The notes: generated from the sequence alone by a model not told the origin. 64,000 nt of DNA from JAQUBU01 sp036677685 (GCA_036677685.1 JAVBWA010000013.1:26620-90619); one strand, 5' to 3'; counted from the stretch's first letter, positions 26,640-36,368 are shown. Translations and numbers: made by a program.

Positions 26640-27449
26640 ATGTCTTTCTTCACATTGTCTGATTGGTTCACAATTGAACAAAAAGTTAATGCCAATCATC
26701 CTGCCGATATAGGGTCATTACGCGAAATAGTCAATGAGCTTATGAAGCACATTGACGTAAAAATGATATTAAAACAACGTCGCTATTTCAGAGCAAGAGA
26801 AATTGATCCTGCTGATGATGATAAATCATGTTTAGATGGTTATAAAACCGGTTTTTATGGTTATGATGCACAAAAATCATCGGCTCCTCCTTCTAAAGAT
26901 GCTAAAGCTGGAAGGGCAAATACAAAACATTGTCCTGTTCTTTATTTGGCTGAAGACCCATATACAGCTTTAGCAGAATTGAGACCCGGAAAAAGAGTTA
27001 ATATTAGTATTGCTGAATTTGAAATTTTAGAGAATCTTAATGTCCCTAGTTTCCAGTATTCCGAAAAGCCCTACCCCAATGATTTGAATGGTTTTATCTT
27101 AAAACCTAACCACTGGGAATATCTTTGGAACAGGTTATCCCTTGCTTTTTATATGCCAGTCAATAATGACAACGAGTACCACATCACTCAGGGTATTGCA
27201 AAGTGTATAAAGGAACTTGGATATGATGGGGTCGAATACAATAGTTCCCTGTCAGCTAATGGTACAAACTTGGTTATATTCGATCCAAATAAAGCACGAG
27301 CACTTAACTCAAAAAGATACCAAACTCATGCAGTGTTATACTACGCAGAAGAAGTCTTGCCTAGACAAAATAACGAGAAATTGGTACCCAAGTCGATTAC
27401 TGAAAAATTTACTGATGATCATATTGATTCATTTCTCAGTAAATTTTAA
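26640..27449 (+). CDS. RES-domain protein (possible toxin)
   Basis: A 269-residue protein with a RES domain: YFRAREIDP near residue 62, then YLAEDPYTALAELRPG and the closing GYDGVEYNSS with a later NLVIFDP. RES proteins act as NAD-degrading toxins, typically paired with a Xre/MbcA antitoxin. No such antitoxin gene is adjacent. The protein is longer than classic RES toxins, with an N-terminal extension. The ATG at 26640 follows GGAGG; the earlier ATG at 26625 lies on that site. Confidence 0.8.
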   Translation: MSFFTLSDWFTIEQKVNANHPADIGSLREIVNELMKHIDVKMILKQRRYFRAREIDPADDDKSCLDGYKTGFYGYDAQKSSAPPSKDAKAGRANTKHCPVLYLAEDPYTALAELRPGKRVNISIAEFEILENLNVPSFQYSEKPYPNDLNGFILKPNHWEYLWNRLSLAFYMPVNNDNEYHITQGIAKCIKELGYDGVEYNSSLSANGTNLVIFDPNKARALNSKRYQTHAVLYYAEEVLPRQNNEKLVPKSITEKFTDDHIDSFLSKF

Positions 27450-27508
27450 TAATAAACGGAATTCTCCAGCACTATCCTTGTATCTACGCATCTTTAACAC
27501 ACCACACA

Positions 27509-27973
27509 CTACCTTTCTCGCCCTATATTGAGGTATATCCTTTTTGTTTTATAAGCCGCATCAAGGGACCTGATAAAATTCATGTCCTTGGGAGTTGGCC
27601 GGAACCAAACACGCTTGCCATCAAACGATGTTCCCCAGGGCTTAAAAAACAGGCACACTGAGTGTCCGGATTGTATACCACATGCCCAGTCATTATATGC
27701 CTCATGACGTTTAAGCAAAACATTCGCAACCATCTCAGCAAGGTCATACCCCCCGTATGGATAACCTTCGACTGGGGTTAATATCAACATAAAAGCTTTA
27801 GCCATATGTTCAGCGGTGGGAATAGCCCTACTATTCAACCACTTTTCAGCTGTACTGGGCAAAGGCAGGTCATAATGGCGATCAGCAAGTCCCTGCCCAC
27901 GTAATTTATGAATATACCTTTTCAAACTTGGGATACTTTTAAACTGACGAGCTTGAACGATCATCTTGACCAT
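27509..27973 (-). CDS. ICE protein of unknown function near the oriT-like region
   Basis: A 154-residue protein with basic N-terminus (QARQFKSIPSLKRYIHKLRGQG) and a segment CGIQSGHSVCLFFKPWG. It recalls no relaxase: HxH or HUH motifs are absent. It overlaps the end of the RHH-like gene upstream, and both are minus strand. Given the neighbouring repeat region and the coupling protein, a role in transfer DNA processing is possible but unproven. Confidence 0.6.
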   Translation of the reverse strand: MVKMIVQARQFKSIPSLKRYIHKLRGQGLADRHYDLPLPSTAEKWLNSRAIPTAEHMAKAFMLILTPVEGYPYGGYDLAEMVANVLLKRHEAYNDWACGIQSGHSVCLFFKPWGTSFDGKRVWFRPTPKDMNFIRSLDAAYKTKRIYLNIGRER

Positions 27974-28259
27974 CCTCCATAAGTCTTCTTTTCACCCATT
28001 TGTCTGCCTTGGCCAAGCAGTTAAGCATAAACTCCTGTTGTTTATCAACATCGCCTGGAGCAAATAACTGAGCCAACATCTCCATAGTTGCCCGACTTAT
28101 AACAGCAGTTCTAATCGCCCAATCTACATAATCCTTGGTTTCTAAATAGTATTCAACAGCTTGTGATATAGCGTGACTTTCCGTAGAACCAGAAAACAAA
28201 GACTTAACCTTACGAAGAAGAGCCGGTTCAATGAAAACCACAACCCTTTCTTTTCCCAT
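27939..28259 (-). CDS. Small DNA-binding-like ICE protein
   Basis: A 106-residue protein. Residues 1-50 (RVVVFIEPALLRKVKSL, then HAISQAVEYYLE) have the strand-helix-helix pattern of ribbon-helix-helix (CopG/MobC-like) DNA-binding proteins. Such proteins often act as relaxosome accessory factors at oriT. The gene lies directly next to the repeat-rich region 28290-28780, supporting that reading. It overlaps the gene at 27509-27973. Confidence 0.6.
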   Translation of the reverse strand: MGKERVVVFIEPALLRKVKSLFSGSTESHAISQAVEYYLETKDYVDWAIRTAVISRATMEMLAQLFAPGDVDKQQEFMLNCLAKADKWVKRRLMEDGQDDRSSSSV

Positions 28260-28289
28260 AAAATCACCTCAAGAAGAATAATAACAACC

Positions 28290-28782
28290 TAGTGCCGCCC
28301 TCCGCTCCGCTGCGGGCGGCAACCTGGGCCCTGGCTTCCGGGGGCGCCTGGTCCGGGTCCCTGGTGACCCAGGTTATGGCTATTGGTTTCATAAAATTGG
28401 CAAAAATCCCGATAGGCTTACGAGTTAAAGGCCGGCCTTTTTTAGGTTCCATTTAGAATATACATGAAGCCTTGCCGCACCTTCTTTTTGTAAAATGGTG
28501 CCACCGTGGAAACCCGGCTTGGTCTTGGTTGCACCCTGGTCCAGTACACCAGGGTTTCCAGGAACCCGGTTTGGTGCCACCGTGGAATCCCGGCGCGCCA
28601 AGGCCTGGGGCCTTCTACGGTTGCACTCTTCTAAAACTAAAGTTTTAGGTAGGGGATTTTTGCCGACTGAGTGTGCGAAGGAGGCAAACCAGGTGTAAAA
28701 AAACCTGACCGCTAGAAAGGTCGCATAAAACACGACCAGTCAAACCTTAATCTCTTTAAAAGGTCGCATAAAATATGACCTT
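28290..28782. other. Repeat-rich, oriT-like region
   Basis: A 500-base stretch without a convincing gene. It holds GCCGCCC/GGGCGGC (28294-28320), AACCTGGG/CCCAGGTT (28321-28375), and ACCCTGG/CCAGGGT (28533-28555). A 22-base direct repeat TGGTGCCACCGTGGAANCCC, with one mismatch, occurs at 28496 and 28572, and GGCCGGCC lies at 28431. Two copies of GGTCGCATAAAANANGACC (28719, 28762) are 43 bases apart. Composition is GC-rich in contrast to neighbours. The mix of inverted and direct repeats, beside an RHH-like gene, suggests oriT or a regulatory region. Confidence 0.5.
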
Positions 28783-28791
28783 CAAAATAAT

Positions 28792-29391
28792 TTAGCTAAT
28801 ACAATGTGAACGATATTTATATAAACCGTTATATTGTTCTCTGGCATCCTTTGTCATGATCTGCTGAACTATATACGGATCGAACTGGCTGCCGGCCATT
28901 TTTTCTATTTCTCTTATAGCCTCATCAAAGCCAAACGGCACGGGGCGGTAACACCTAGGAGTAATCATCGCATCCAACGTATCAGCAACAGCAATTATTC
29001 TTCCGAATATAGGGATGTCTTCGCCTTTTATACCTGCTGGGTAGCCGCACCCATTATATTGCTCATGATGACTAATAACGCCTGATATCACTTCTTTTAC
29101 AGGTATACTGTGTCGATTTAAGATCCTGCTGCCGTACTGCGGATGAGCATGTAAAACCTCCCAGTCCCTTTGAGATAAGGGTCCACCTTTATTGAGTACA
29201 TAAATGGGCACCTTTATTTTGCCTATATCATGTAAAAGAGCTGCATGGCGTAAGTCGTTTTTTTCTTTTGCATTTAGGCCAATACATTCCCCAATAAATT
29301 GTGAAATCTGGGCAACCCTTAAACTGTGGCGGTAAGTGCTGTAGTCGTACATCATGATTTTGTTTAAATGAATGTAGATAAATTCACGCAA
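28792..29391 (-). CDS. HD-GYP domain protein (c-di-GMP phosphodiesterase-like)
   Basis: A 199-residue stand-alone HD-GYP domain. His54-Asp55 lies in ALLHDIGKIKVP, the HH motif in ISHHEQYNGCGYP, and GYP at 116-118. HD-GYP enzymes hydrolyse cyclic di-GMP to GMP. There is no sensor domain, so activity may depend on expression or partners. It lies upstream of the oriT-like region and downstream, on the same strand, of the giant surface protein gene. Confidence 0.88.
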   Translation of the reverse strand: MREFIYIHLNKIMMYDYSTYRHSLRVAQISQFIGECIGLNAKEKNDLRHAALLHDIGKIKVPIYVLNKGGPLSQRDWEVLHAHPQYGSRILNRHSIPVKEVISGVISHHEQYNGCGYPAGIKGEDIPIFGRIIAVADTLDAMITPRCYRPVPFGFDEAIREIEKMAGSQFDPYIVQQIMTKDAREQYNGLYKYRSHCIS

Positions 29392-29439
29392 TTTTACGTA
29401 CCTCCTTCCTTTATAATATTGCTCGTAAAATAACCTATA

Positions 29440-29487
29440 TAAAAAAAGAGGGTAACACCGCAGTATAGTTGCAGTGTTACCCTCTTA
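29440..29487 (-). terminator. Strong terminator after the surface protein gene
   Basis: AAGAGGGTAACAC / GTGTTACCCTCTT is a perfect 13-bp stem with a 15-base loop, followed on the minus strand by TTTTTTT. Confidence 0.92.
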
Positions 29488-29515
29488 ACTAATTATCAAC
29501 TCTTAGTCTGTTTCG

Positions 29516-32500
29516 TTACTTAACGATATACACATGGGTCTTTGGCGGTACGGCAGGTACAAATATCGGATCTTTCATGAAAACTGCAGTAATCGTTCTG
29601 TTTCCTGTCATACGTATTGTACAGGTTGCATTGCGACTAATTACTTCATCGCCATCCCGCCATTCCAAGAAGTATGTTCCACTGGTTATCGGGGATGCTG
29701 TTAGAGTTACCTGCTGGTTCAGACTATAAGCCCCGATCTCATTGGAATTGATATTCACCGGGAATACGGGTGCATTGACGCGATCTGTCCCTGATGGCCC
29801 CGGTGGATTACCACCCGGCGTAGCTGTTGCCGTTCCTCTTCCATTTTGTATCGACATGGACTCCAGAGTCAGCATAAAATAATTAATAACTTTGACCGTT
29901 TGACTTACCGGGTCGCTCCAAACACCTTCGGTGTCTCTAACGCGCAGAGTGACAAGATAGTCGCCTGCATTTGGCCAGCTTACCGGAAACGGGACTGCAC
30001 TTACTTTGTTAAGTGTTCCGATCCCTTGTATAGTCCATTCCCAGCTTGCAAGCGGATCTCCATCCGGGTCATAGGAACTGTCAATCAAAGAACACGGATT
30101 GTTAACAAAAACCGGATTGGGCAGTGCATCAAAGACCGCAATAGGCTTATTATTAAGGACGGTAAATAACTTCTGGTCAGTCCAATCCGACCAGGCCCCA
30201 TGAGCATCCCGCACTCTAAGCCGTATTGCATAGACTCCCTTGGTAGTGAAAGAAGATGGGATAATTAGACTGGATTTCCACTCTTCCCCGGTGGTCGTAT
30301 TCCTATATTGCCATTCCCAATTACGCAAACCCTTTTTACCCTCGGGGTCGGTATTAACCAGGTCAGGATCATAACTATTATCGGTTATGACCAGGCTGCC
30401 GGTTTTATTAATCGTTGTTGATGAAAGTGTAAATGCAGCAATAGGCCTGCGGTGAACCAGAACGGTCAGATACGCATCCATGCTTGACCACTTGGCCCCG
30501 GACTTGGGATCGTTTAAATAGGCGGCATTAGTTACTGGGATATCCTTGGCCCGGTATCGCACCTGGAAGGTTCCCACTTTATCAAAGGAAGTTGGAGGTA
30601 TCGATACTTTCGCACCATGCAAATACGAAACGCCCATTGAGTTGCAAAGACTGTACGAACCCAGTTTGTACGGGTCATGGCTAAACTCCCATCGCATCGT
30701 GCCGGCCGGGTCAGTTTCCGGGTCGGAGTAATTGCCGGTTAGCTCAACCTTCTGGTTCACCAGGACTATATTATCCGCCCCCCGTTCCTGGTTTACCTGG
30801 GTAATAATCTTTTGCGCCAAGTCAGACAGTGGCCCGGGCATGGAGGCTGCTGTCTGTATCCACCAGCCGCCTTCTGAATTTTGTATCAACTCATTGGCTT
30901 GGGTCTTGGTTTGGCCAGCTGCAGGTGATATTACCGCTAGTTTCAGATGGTTAGTTTTAAGTTGGGAAATTACACTGTCCCTTTTCGTACTGTAGTCTTT
31001 ATATTTATCTGAATCTATGATCGATACAGCAAAATTGGACTTTTGGTTATCCCATGAATGGCTGCTTATAACCTGGCTTAAATACTGGAGCCCTTGCTTC
31101 TGGCTAAAGCTCCTAATCGCTCCGTCCCTGGTTCCATCTGCTTTAATTCCATAACACAAAAGGTTTCCTCCATCACTCCACAGGTATTCATGAGCTATGT
31201 TTATAACTGTATTACCATTTGCTGAATTAAGTATCTTGACTGCCGGTTTTCCGCTGACAACTGCCTTAACCACTATTCCATTGTTAAATAATGTCCCAGA
31301 CGCTATATCCCCGTCACTGGTGCTCTTTTGCCATACCAGGGCACCAGCTGAATTATAATATTTGTTAGATCTGCTGCTTTGGAGTATAAAGGCTCCGCTA
31401 TCCAATATTATTCCGTTTTCTCCGCTGGCAAGCAGGCTGGTTCCGTTACTGCCATATATCTTGTGGTTTTCGGTATATTGGTTGCTTGTAACACCCATTA
31501 TATAATCAACTAGGTTATCGTTTACTCTTTTTATGGACGGTTCATACTTGGGAGACCACTGGTTAGGGCGAAAATAGCTTGTGTATTTGGCCGTTGTCCA
31601 GGCAATTGAAAAATCGGACTTTATAACGGAATAATAAATATCGCTGGGGCCATCATCAACATTATTTATAAATTCAGCCTTTACCCCTATAATACTGTCG
31701 TTTACGCATTGGGCGGTCATTTGGAATTTGGTTGCCCAGCTGCTTGTGGGCGGAAGGTTGCCCGGCCAGAGATCGGTATAGGTATTTCTCAGTGTTATGG
31801 CTCCAGTGCTGTTAGTGATGGTGTAAAGATAGGCGTAATCCTGACCATATCCGGGGCTAAACTGTGCGCAGCTAAATAGTACGGCTGTTTGGTTTCCGGT
31901 ATAAGGAGCAACCAGGGCCGCTCCTTCCCCGTGCTGCCATCCGGCTACATCATTATTAATATTTATTGGTACTTCCTGAGATGCCATAATTCCCGATGTG
32001 TTAACTACCTTGAACCAGTTAAGACCTGTAATTATGGCAAGGTTATTGTTTGCCGCACCATAACATTTTAATGTGCCAAATAAGCTGCTTCCGTGTGCAT
32101 TTATTGGATATTGATAAGAGTAAATATTATTGAATCCTGAAGGACCTACCATAACAATATAATCCCAATAATTAGCATAATTTATAGGATCGGTTCTCAA
32201 AAATAAAAAATGTTCATAGTCTGAAAAGCTGTGTTCTAGGGTTACGGGTATTTCTGCCGAATCGGTTCGTCTACTATAGGTCATAAAGTTTTTGTTCCAT
32301 CCCAATGTCCGGTTGTAATTTATCTTCTGTAGATATTGTTTGCACTCTATCCAGTTTCCAGATGGTTTTTCGGCTTTGTACCACACAAATATACTGCCGT
32401 TAGGAGCAAGGATTATCCTTTGAAAAATATATTTCCATCCATGTGCATCAGCTGGTATTACCGATGTAATAAGGCTGTCATATGTCGCCCTGGCAGTAAT

Positions 32501-34825
32501 TATATTTCGGTCAGCAGTTATATGCGCTACGCTGTCCAATCTCCATTCAGGGTTGCCGTAGTTTGGTGTATAGTATGTTTGATAATATGTGCCATCATTA
32601 AGTTCATATACAGTAAAGTAGTCTGCTTTTTGGCCTGTGGCTACATTGAATGCATGGGGCTTTGTCCACCCCCACACCGGATTAACAAACGCTTGCTTTT
32701 CATCTATAAAGTACCAATCAGGAGATATTATCGGCTCTATTCTTTGTATTTCTCCTGTAGTTGTAAATGGATTTACAACATTATATTTTTCCGCAGTATC
32801 ACCCGCTGTTACCTTCTGAACTCCCGTAACCGGGTCAATGCCTCCTGCTTCCAGAGCAGCTATGAATCCGGCCTGGGAGGATTGGAGGCTGTTGTATTTG
32901 CTGTCCGATACGGTGTAATCTGCGGCAAATTGAACATCCACCGGCATTTTCTTTTTAATCTCAAAAGCTGTTGCGGGGGCCAGGTTGATAACTACTACTT
33001 GTTTTTCTTCCAGGGCTTTTCCAGAAGTATTTCCGGTCAGGCCGTTGGTCATAACGCCCCAAACTACGGCTCTTTCCCTTACGGCAAGTTCCAGCTTATA
33101 TCTCCCGGTCTTTTTGAATCTTATTTTGGGATACTGGTCGTTTCCGGATGTTGTTGTCAACGTTGCTGAATCAGCACCGGCAACAACGAAAACCCCTGTA
33201 TTATTCGCATCATAGTATAGGCACCAGGTCCGCTGGAAGATTTCATCCCCTAACGCCCCATCCGGAGCTGCCGGGTGGCTTTGGTCATGGACGGTTATTA
33301 CATTTCCCTGATAAGAGTTTCTAAGGGTTTCGGACACAAGCCAGAAGTCAGCTACAGGCGGCTGATCCGGATAGACTGTAAATATTCTTTCGGTCCACTC
33401 CGATTCATTGTCATTCGTATCCTTCACTTTTAGCCGTACTTTCCAGGACCCGGTCTGGTTAAGTACACTGTTTGTCAGGGTTCTTTCATTAGAAGTTCCC
33501 TTCCCCAGCGGATATCTGCCTACATAGTCGCGTTTCAGGCTTCCATCCGGGCCGTAGATCTTCCATTCCATCTCATCCCATTTAATGTCTCTTTCCATAG
33601 CCGCTGTGCTTTCATCGCCGTCTACATGAAACTCCCGGCCTATCATGATGCTGTCGCTGGATATGGTAATTACGGCTGCCGGTAATGCTGGACCTACTAC
33701 TACGCTTTTAGTGCAAGAATCGGAATCCCCGTCCTGGTCCTCGACCCTGAGGGTGATTTTATATGTCCCGACTTCTGCCCAGTTCACGTTTACGTTCCGC
33801 TCAGTGGAAGTCGCCGGAGTTCCACTTTGTATGGTCCACTTATAGCTTACTATCTCTTCCCCGTTGGCTGCGCCCGGGTGGCTTGAGTTGTCGCGGAGCT
33901 GTATCGTCTGCCCTTCAACAGGGGTGGGATTACTTATATCAAAATCGGCAATCGGATCATAATCAGGCGGTGGGGGCGGAGGCGGAGGCGGCTCCGGTGC
34001 CGGCGGTTCAGGCGGCGTTGGAGTTACTGCCGGCGGGGTGGCCGCATCGGGAATAAAAACTGCCCGGATGGTTTGGTTTTTGTTCATCGTGATATTGTGC
34101 TGCGGTGTGGTTGCTATGCTGTTTCCGGCTAAAACATCATACCAGTAGACAAATTTCCAGCCGCCAACCGGCAAAGCTGATAATTGAACTGTACCGGACA
34201 TGTTGTTATATACTGTTCCCGGGGCCTGGCTCCCGACCGGGGTGGTGCTGCCCTGCCCCTCTATCTGCATGGTCAAGGTATATGAAATAGGCTTATATGG
34301 GTCATATGCCCATCCCCAGCGGGTTTCAGCAGCGGCAATGCAACTGCCCAGGCCGTATTGATTAAATACGGGCGCTACCTGTGCTTTTTCCTCAATGGTG
34401 GCTTTCACAACACCGTTTTGCAGGACCTTTATCTGAGCGCCGAGGTTAATACCATTAGAAATATCATTTGCGGCTGCGCGGATCTGCGCAACGGAGGCGC
34501 CGGACCGGTTTGCTATGTCCGCTGCGGTGAAGTCCACGCTATCAGACGATGAAGAACTGTAGAAACCCTTACTGGTCAGATACGCCTGGTCAAAGAAGGC
34601 GTAATACGGGCCGATCCAGATCTTCAGGCCGGTTGTACGGTATACTGTCCCGGTTGAATGAGCGTTGGATGATACGGTGAACCGGACAGAAAGAAAAGTA
34701 TGATTAGAGTCTTCTGATCTCCTGACTCTTCCCTCATTGTCGGCCATCGCCGTACCCGGCAGAAAACAAAAAATACAGCTAAACATAAGGACAAACAAAA
34801 ACACCAGGACTACATTTTTTCGCAA
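29516..34825 (-). CDS. Giant secreted surface protein with PKD and InlB-type repeats
   Basis: A 1769-residue exported protein with a Sec signal peptide ending at PGTAMA. An InlB-like B-repeat unit lies near residues 190-265 (VGGWKFVYWYD, then TIRAVFIPD). A proline-rich linker (about 267-292) is followed by a PKD domain with PIADFDIS and GTYKITLRVEDQDGD. There are further PKD-like units at about 385-490, a long central region at about 640-1310 with no recognised fold, two more PKD units, and a second InlB-like unit at the end. No sortase motif or anchor is visible. It may act as a surface adhesin. TTG start after AAAGGAG. Confidence 0.85.
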   Translation of the reverse strand: MRKNVVLVFLFVLMFSCIFCFLPGTAMADNEGRVRRSEDSNHTFLSVRFTVSSNAHSTGTVYRTTGLKIWIGPYYAFFDQAYLTSKGFYSSSSSDSVDFTAADIANRSGASVAQIRAAANDISNGINLGAQIKVLQNGVVKATIEEKAQVAPVFNQYGLGSCIAAAETRWGWAYDPYKPISYTLTMQIEGQGSTTPVGSQAPGTVYNNMSGTVQLSALPVGGWKFVYWYDVLAGNSIATTPQHNITMNKNQTIRAVFIPDAATPPAVTPTPPEPPAPEPPPPPPPPPDYDPIADFDISNPTPVEGQTIQLRDNSSHPGAANGEEIVSYKWTIQSGTPATSTERNVNVNWAEVGTYKITLRVEDQDGDSDSCTKSVVVGPALPAAVITISSDSIMIGREFHVDGDESTAAMERDIKWDEMEWKIYGPDGSLKRDYVGRYPLGKGTSNERTLTNSVLNQTGSWKVRLKVKDTNDNESEWTERIFTVYPDQPPVADFWLVSETLRNSYQGNVITVHDQSHPAAPDGALGDEIFQRTWCLYYDANNTGVFVVAGADSATLTTTSGNDQYPKIRFKKTGRYKLELAVRERAVVWGVMTNGLTGNTSGKALEEKQVVVINLAPATAFEIKKKMPVDVQFAADYTVSDSKYNSLQSSQAGFIAALEAGGIDPVTGVQKVTAGDTAEKYNVVNPFTTTGEIQRIEPIISPDWYFIDEKQAFVNPVWGWTKPHAFNVATGQKADYFTVYELNDGTYYQTYYTPNYGNPEWRLDSVAHITADRNIITARATYDSLITSVIPADAHGWKYIFQRIILAPNGSIFVWYKAEKPSGNWIECKQYLQKINYNRTLGWNKNFMTYSRRTDSAEIPVTLEHSFSDYEHFLFLRTDPINYANYWDYIVMVGPSGFNNIYSYQYPINAHGSSLFGTLKCYGAANNNLAIITGLNWFKVVNTSGIMASQEVPININNDVAGWQHGEGAALVAPYTGNQTAVLFSCAQFSPGYGQDYAYLYTITNSTGAITLRNTYTDLWPGNLPPTSSWATKFQMTAQCVNDSIIGVKAEFINNVDDGPSDIYYSVIKSDFSIAWTTAKYTSYFRPNQWSPKYEPSIKRVNDNLVDYIMGVTSNQYTENHKIYGSNGTSLLASGENGIILDSGAFILQSSRSNKYYNSAGALVWQKSTSDGDIASGTLFNNGIVVKAVVSGKPAVKILNSANGNTVINIAHEYLWSDGGNLLCYGIKADGTRDGAIRSFSQKQGLQYLSQVISSHSWDNQKSNFAVSIIDSDKYKDYSTKRDSVISQLKTNHLKLAVISPAAGQTKTQANELIQNSEGGWWIQTAASMPGPLSDLAQKIITQVNQERGADNIVLVNQKVELTGNYSDPETDPAGTMRWEFSHDPYKLGSYSLCNSMGVSYLHGAKVSIPPTSFDKVGTFQVRYRAKDIPVTNAAYLNDPKSGAKWSSMDAYLTVLVHRRPIAAFTLSSTTINKTGSLVITDNSYDPDLVNTDPEGKKGLRNWEWQYRNTTTGEEWKSSLIIPSSFTTKGVYAIRLRVRDAHGAWSDWTDQKLFTVLNNKPIAVFDALPNPVFVNNPCSLIDSSYDPDGDPLASWEWTIQGIGTLNKVSAVPFPVSWPNAGDYLVTLRVRDTEGVWSDPVSQTVKVINYFMLTLESMSIQNGRGTATATPGGNPPGPSGTDRVNAPVFPVNINSNEIGAYSLNQQVTLTASPITSGTYFLEWRDGDEVISRNATCTIRMTGNRTITAVFMKDPIFVPAVPPKTHVYIVK

Positions 34826-34891
34826 ATTTATCCACTCCTTTCTTGCTTTTCATAAATTGAAAACACTTATAGCAGACCACCCCCAGAAAAC

Positions 34892-34925
34892 AAAAAAATA
34901 CCCGTACCATAATCGATACGGATAT
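34892..34925 (-). terminator. Intrinsic terminator
   Basis: On the minus strand ATATCCGTA pairs with TACGGGTAT (one G-U), followed by TTTTTTT. It ends the stalk-domain gene transcript. Confidence 0.8.
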
Positions 34926-34986
34926 TCCTTGTTAATGCCTCGTGTGCTTTTCACTTCCCCGGGGGGATATTCTACTACTTTCGGAC

Positions 34987-35928
34987 TTAATTTTTAAATA
35001 TTACCGGCTGGGCCAAGGCAATAAAATCGTTGCCTTCCAGCCAGTGCGAAGGTTGCGGGGTTTCCCCTTCGGATACAAAATAAGTACCAAATTCAAAACC
35101 AAATTCAACGTCCTGTTCCGTTACAGAACCATCGCTATTCTGAGTTTGGAGAACGCCCCTTACGCGATTGGCAAAATCCTCGGCGACTACACAAAAGCAT
35201 AGGTCTGAGTCAAAAAAGAATTTCTGGTTAGGTTTAATTAAAGCTTTTTGATCTAGAACGGATTGGCGGCTATTTTGTATATAGGTTTCTTCATTTTTGT
35301 AACCTCCCATTGGAGTATCATCAACCCCTAATCCTGACCGGTACGGATAAGCCATCAACCGGGCCTTTGCCTCCGCTGTTAGTGAAGTCATAGGCTTCTG
35401 GCTTTGAGTTGATGGAGCCGTTACCTCCGGCTGGGTAGTACCGGGTTTAACTTCCGGATTATTTTCCGCTGCAGCCGGTGCCTTAATTCCTACCGTCTGG
35501 GTCTTTTCGTCCCAGGTCACGGTTAACCCGATCGCTTCCGCCACAAAACGGATGGGGAATACCGTCCTGTTCCCTGCTATCTGCGCCTCGGTATCCATCT
35601 GTCGGGTTAAACCGTTAACGGTATATTGCTTGCTGCCGATAGAAAAAACTGCGGTCTTGTCGCCTTTGGCAACGATGGCCTGCCGGGCGGCATCGTTCCA
35701 GGTTACGGCAGCGCCGGCAGCTTCCATAGGCGCCCGCACCGGCACCAGGGTACGGTTATCTTTGTTTATAAAAGGTTTCTGGTCCGGGAACTGAACATTT
35801 TGACCGTTTACTATTACCTGGATCTCCTGAGCCAGGACCGGAGAAACCGAGCTCATTATGTAAGCCACGGCTAAAAAGAAAACACATACTCCCAACGCAA
35901 GCAGCTTCTGCTTAGTAAATATCTTCAA
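34987..35928 (-). CDS. Exported protein with copper amine oxidase N-like (stalk) domains
   Basis: A 313-residue protein with a signal peptide and two repeats of the copper amine oxidase N-terminal (PF07833) type: NRTLVPVRAPMEAAGA with VTWNDAARQ, then NRTVFPIRFVAEAIG with VTWDEKTQT. In Clostridia these domains act as surface stalks or wall-associated modules, not amine oxidases. A Pro/Thr-rich linker leads to a C-terminal domain of about 130 residues that I do not recognise. It may be co-expressed with the surface protein. Confidence 0.85.
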   Translation of the reverse strand: MKIFTKQKLLALGVCVFFLAVAYIMSSVSPVLAQEIQVIVNGQNVQFPDQKPFINKDNRTLVPVRAPMEAAGAAVTWNDAARQAIVAKGDKTAVFSIGSKQYTVNGLTRQMDTEAQIAGNRTVFPIRFVAEAIGLTVTWDEKTQTVGIKAPAAAENNPEVKPGTTQPEVTAPSTQSQKPMTSLTAEAKARLMAYPYRSGLGVDDTPMGGYKNEETYIQNSRQSVLDQKALIKPNQKFFFDSDLCFCVVAEDFANRVRGVLQTQNSDGSVTEQDVEFGFEFGTYFVSEGETPQPSHWLEGNDFIALAQPVIFKN

Positions 35929-35942
35929 ATGAAATCCCTCCT

Positions 35943-36368
35943 CTATAATCCTTTTCGGTTATCTATCCAGTATAATTTGAATCCTAATTTCTGACTGGCC
36001 ATCTTTATTTCAGGGTCACCTGTGACTAGTTCAGCTTGTTTTTGTATGGCAGCTCCTATCGCAAAGGCGTCCGCATATGCAAGTTTATTTTGCGCTTTAA
36101 CAGCAGCAGCCGCTATAGTTAACTCAGAATCAGCAACAAGTATCTCTAGCGGCCAGGCAGAAAGAACATCCAGAACACGTTCGGCTTCCATTTTTCCATA
36201 TTCCCGCCATACCCGATAATACACTTCCCCAACATTGATCCAGGTCATATATAGCTTGATCTTTTCATCCTGAGCCTGCCGTAACAGTGCGAAAACCTCT
36301 TCCGCGCAAGGTTCATCCTGCAGATAAGATAGTACAGCATAAGAATCGAAGATATAACTCTTAATCAT
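35943..36368 (-). CDS. vapC: VapC-type PIN-domain toxin
   Basis: A 141-residue PIN-domain ribonuclease. The acidic residues expected at the active site are visible: Asp in YIFDSYAV, Glu in WINVGEVYYR, Asp in LAYADAFA, and Asp in VTGDPE. VapC toxins cleave tRNA or rRNA. It overlaps the antitoxin stop codon by a few bases. A GTG nine bases upstream (36377) is an alternative start. Confidence 0.9.
   Translation of the reverse strand: MIKSYIFDSYAVLSYLQDEPCAEEVFALLRQAQDEKIKLYMTWINVGEVYYRVWREYGKMEAERVLDVLSAWPLEILVADSELTIAAAAVKAQNKLAYADAFAIGAAIQKQAELVTGDPEIKMASQKLGFKLYWIDNRKGL

Noticed and set aside
27509..28259. Relaxase assignment for the two small genes
   Set aside because: Neither has HxH, HUH or Tyr-based motifs, and both are much smaller than known relaxases.
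28425..28733. 102-aa minus-strand frame in the repeat region, and a 62-aa frame at 28264-28452
   Set aside because: Both consist of the GC-rich repeats, have unnatural composition and no ribosome binding site; treated as part of the oriT-like region.
30732..33215. Several plus-strand frames of 60-277 aa opposite the giant surface protein gene
   Set aside because: They are mirror frames of a long, well-supported minus-strand gene with signal peptide and PKD domains.
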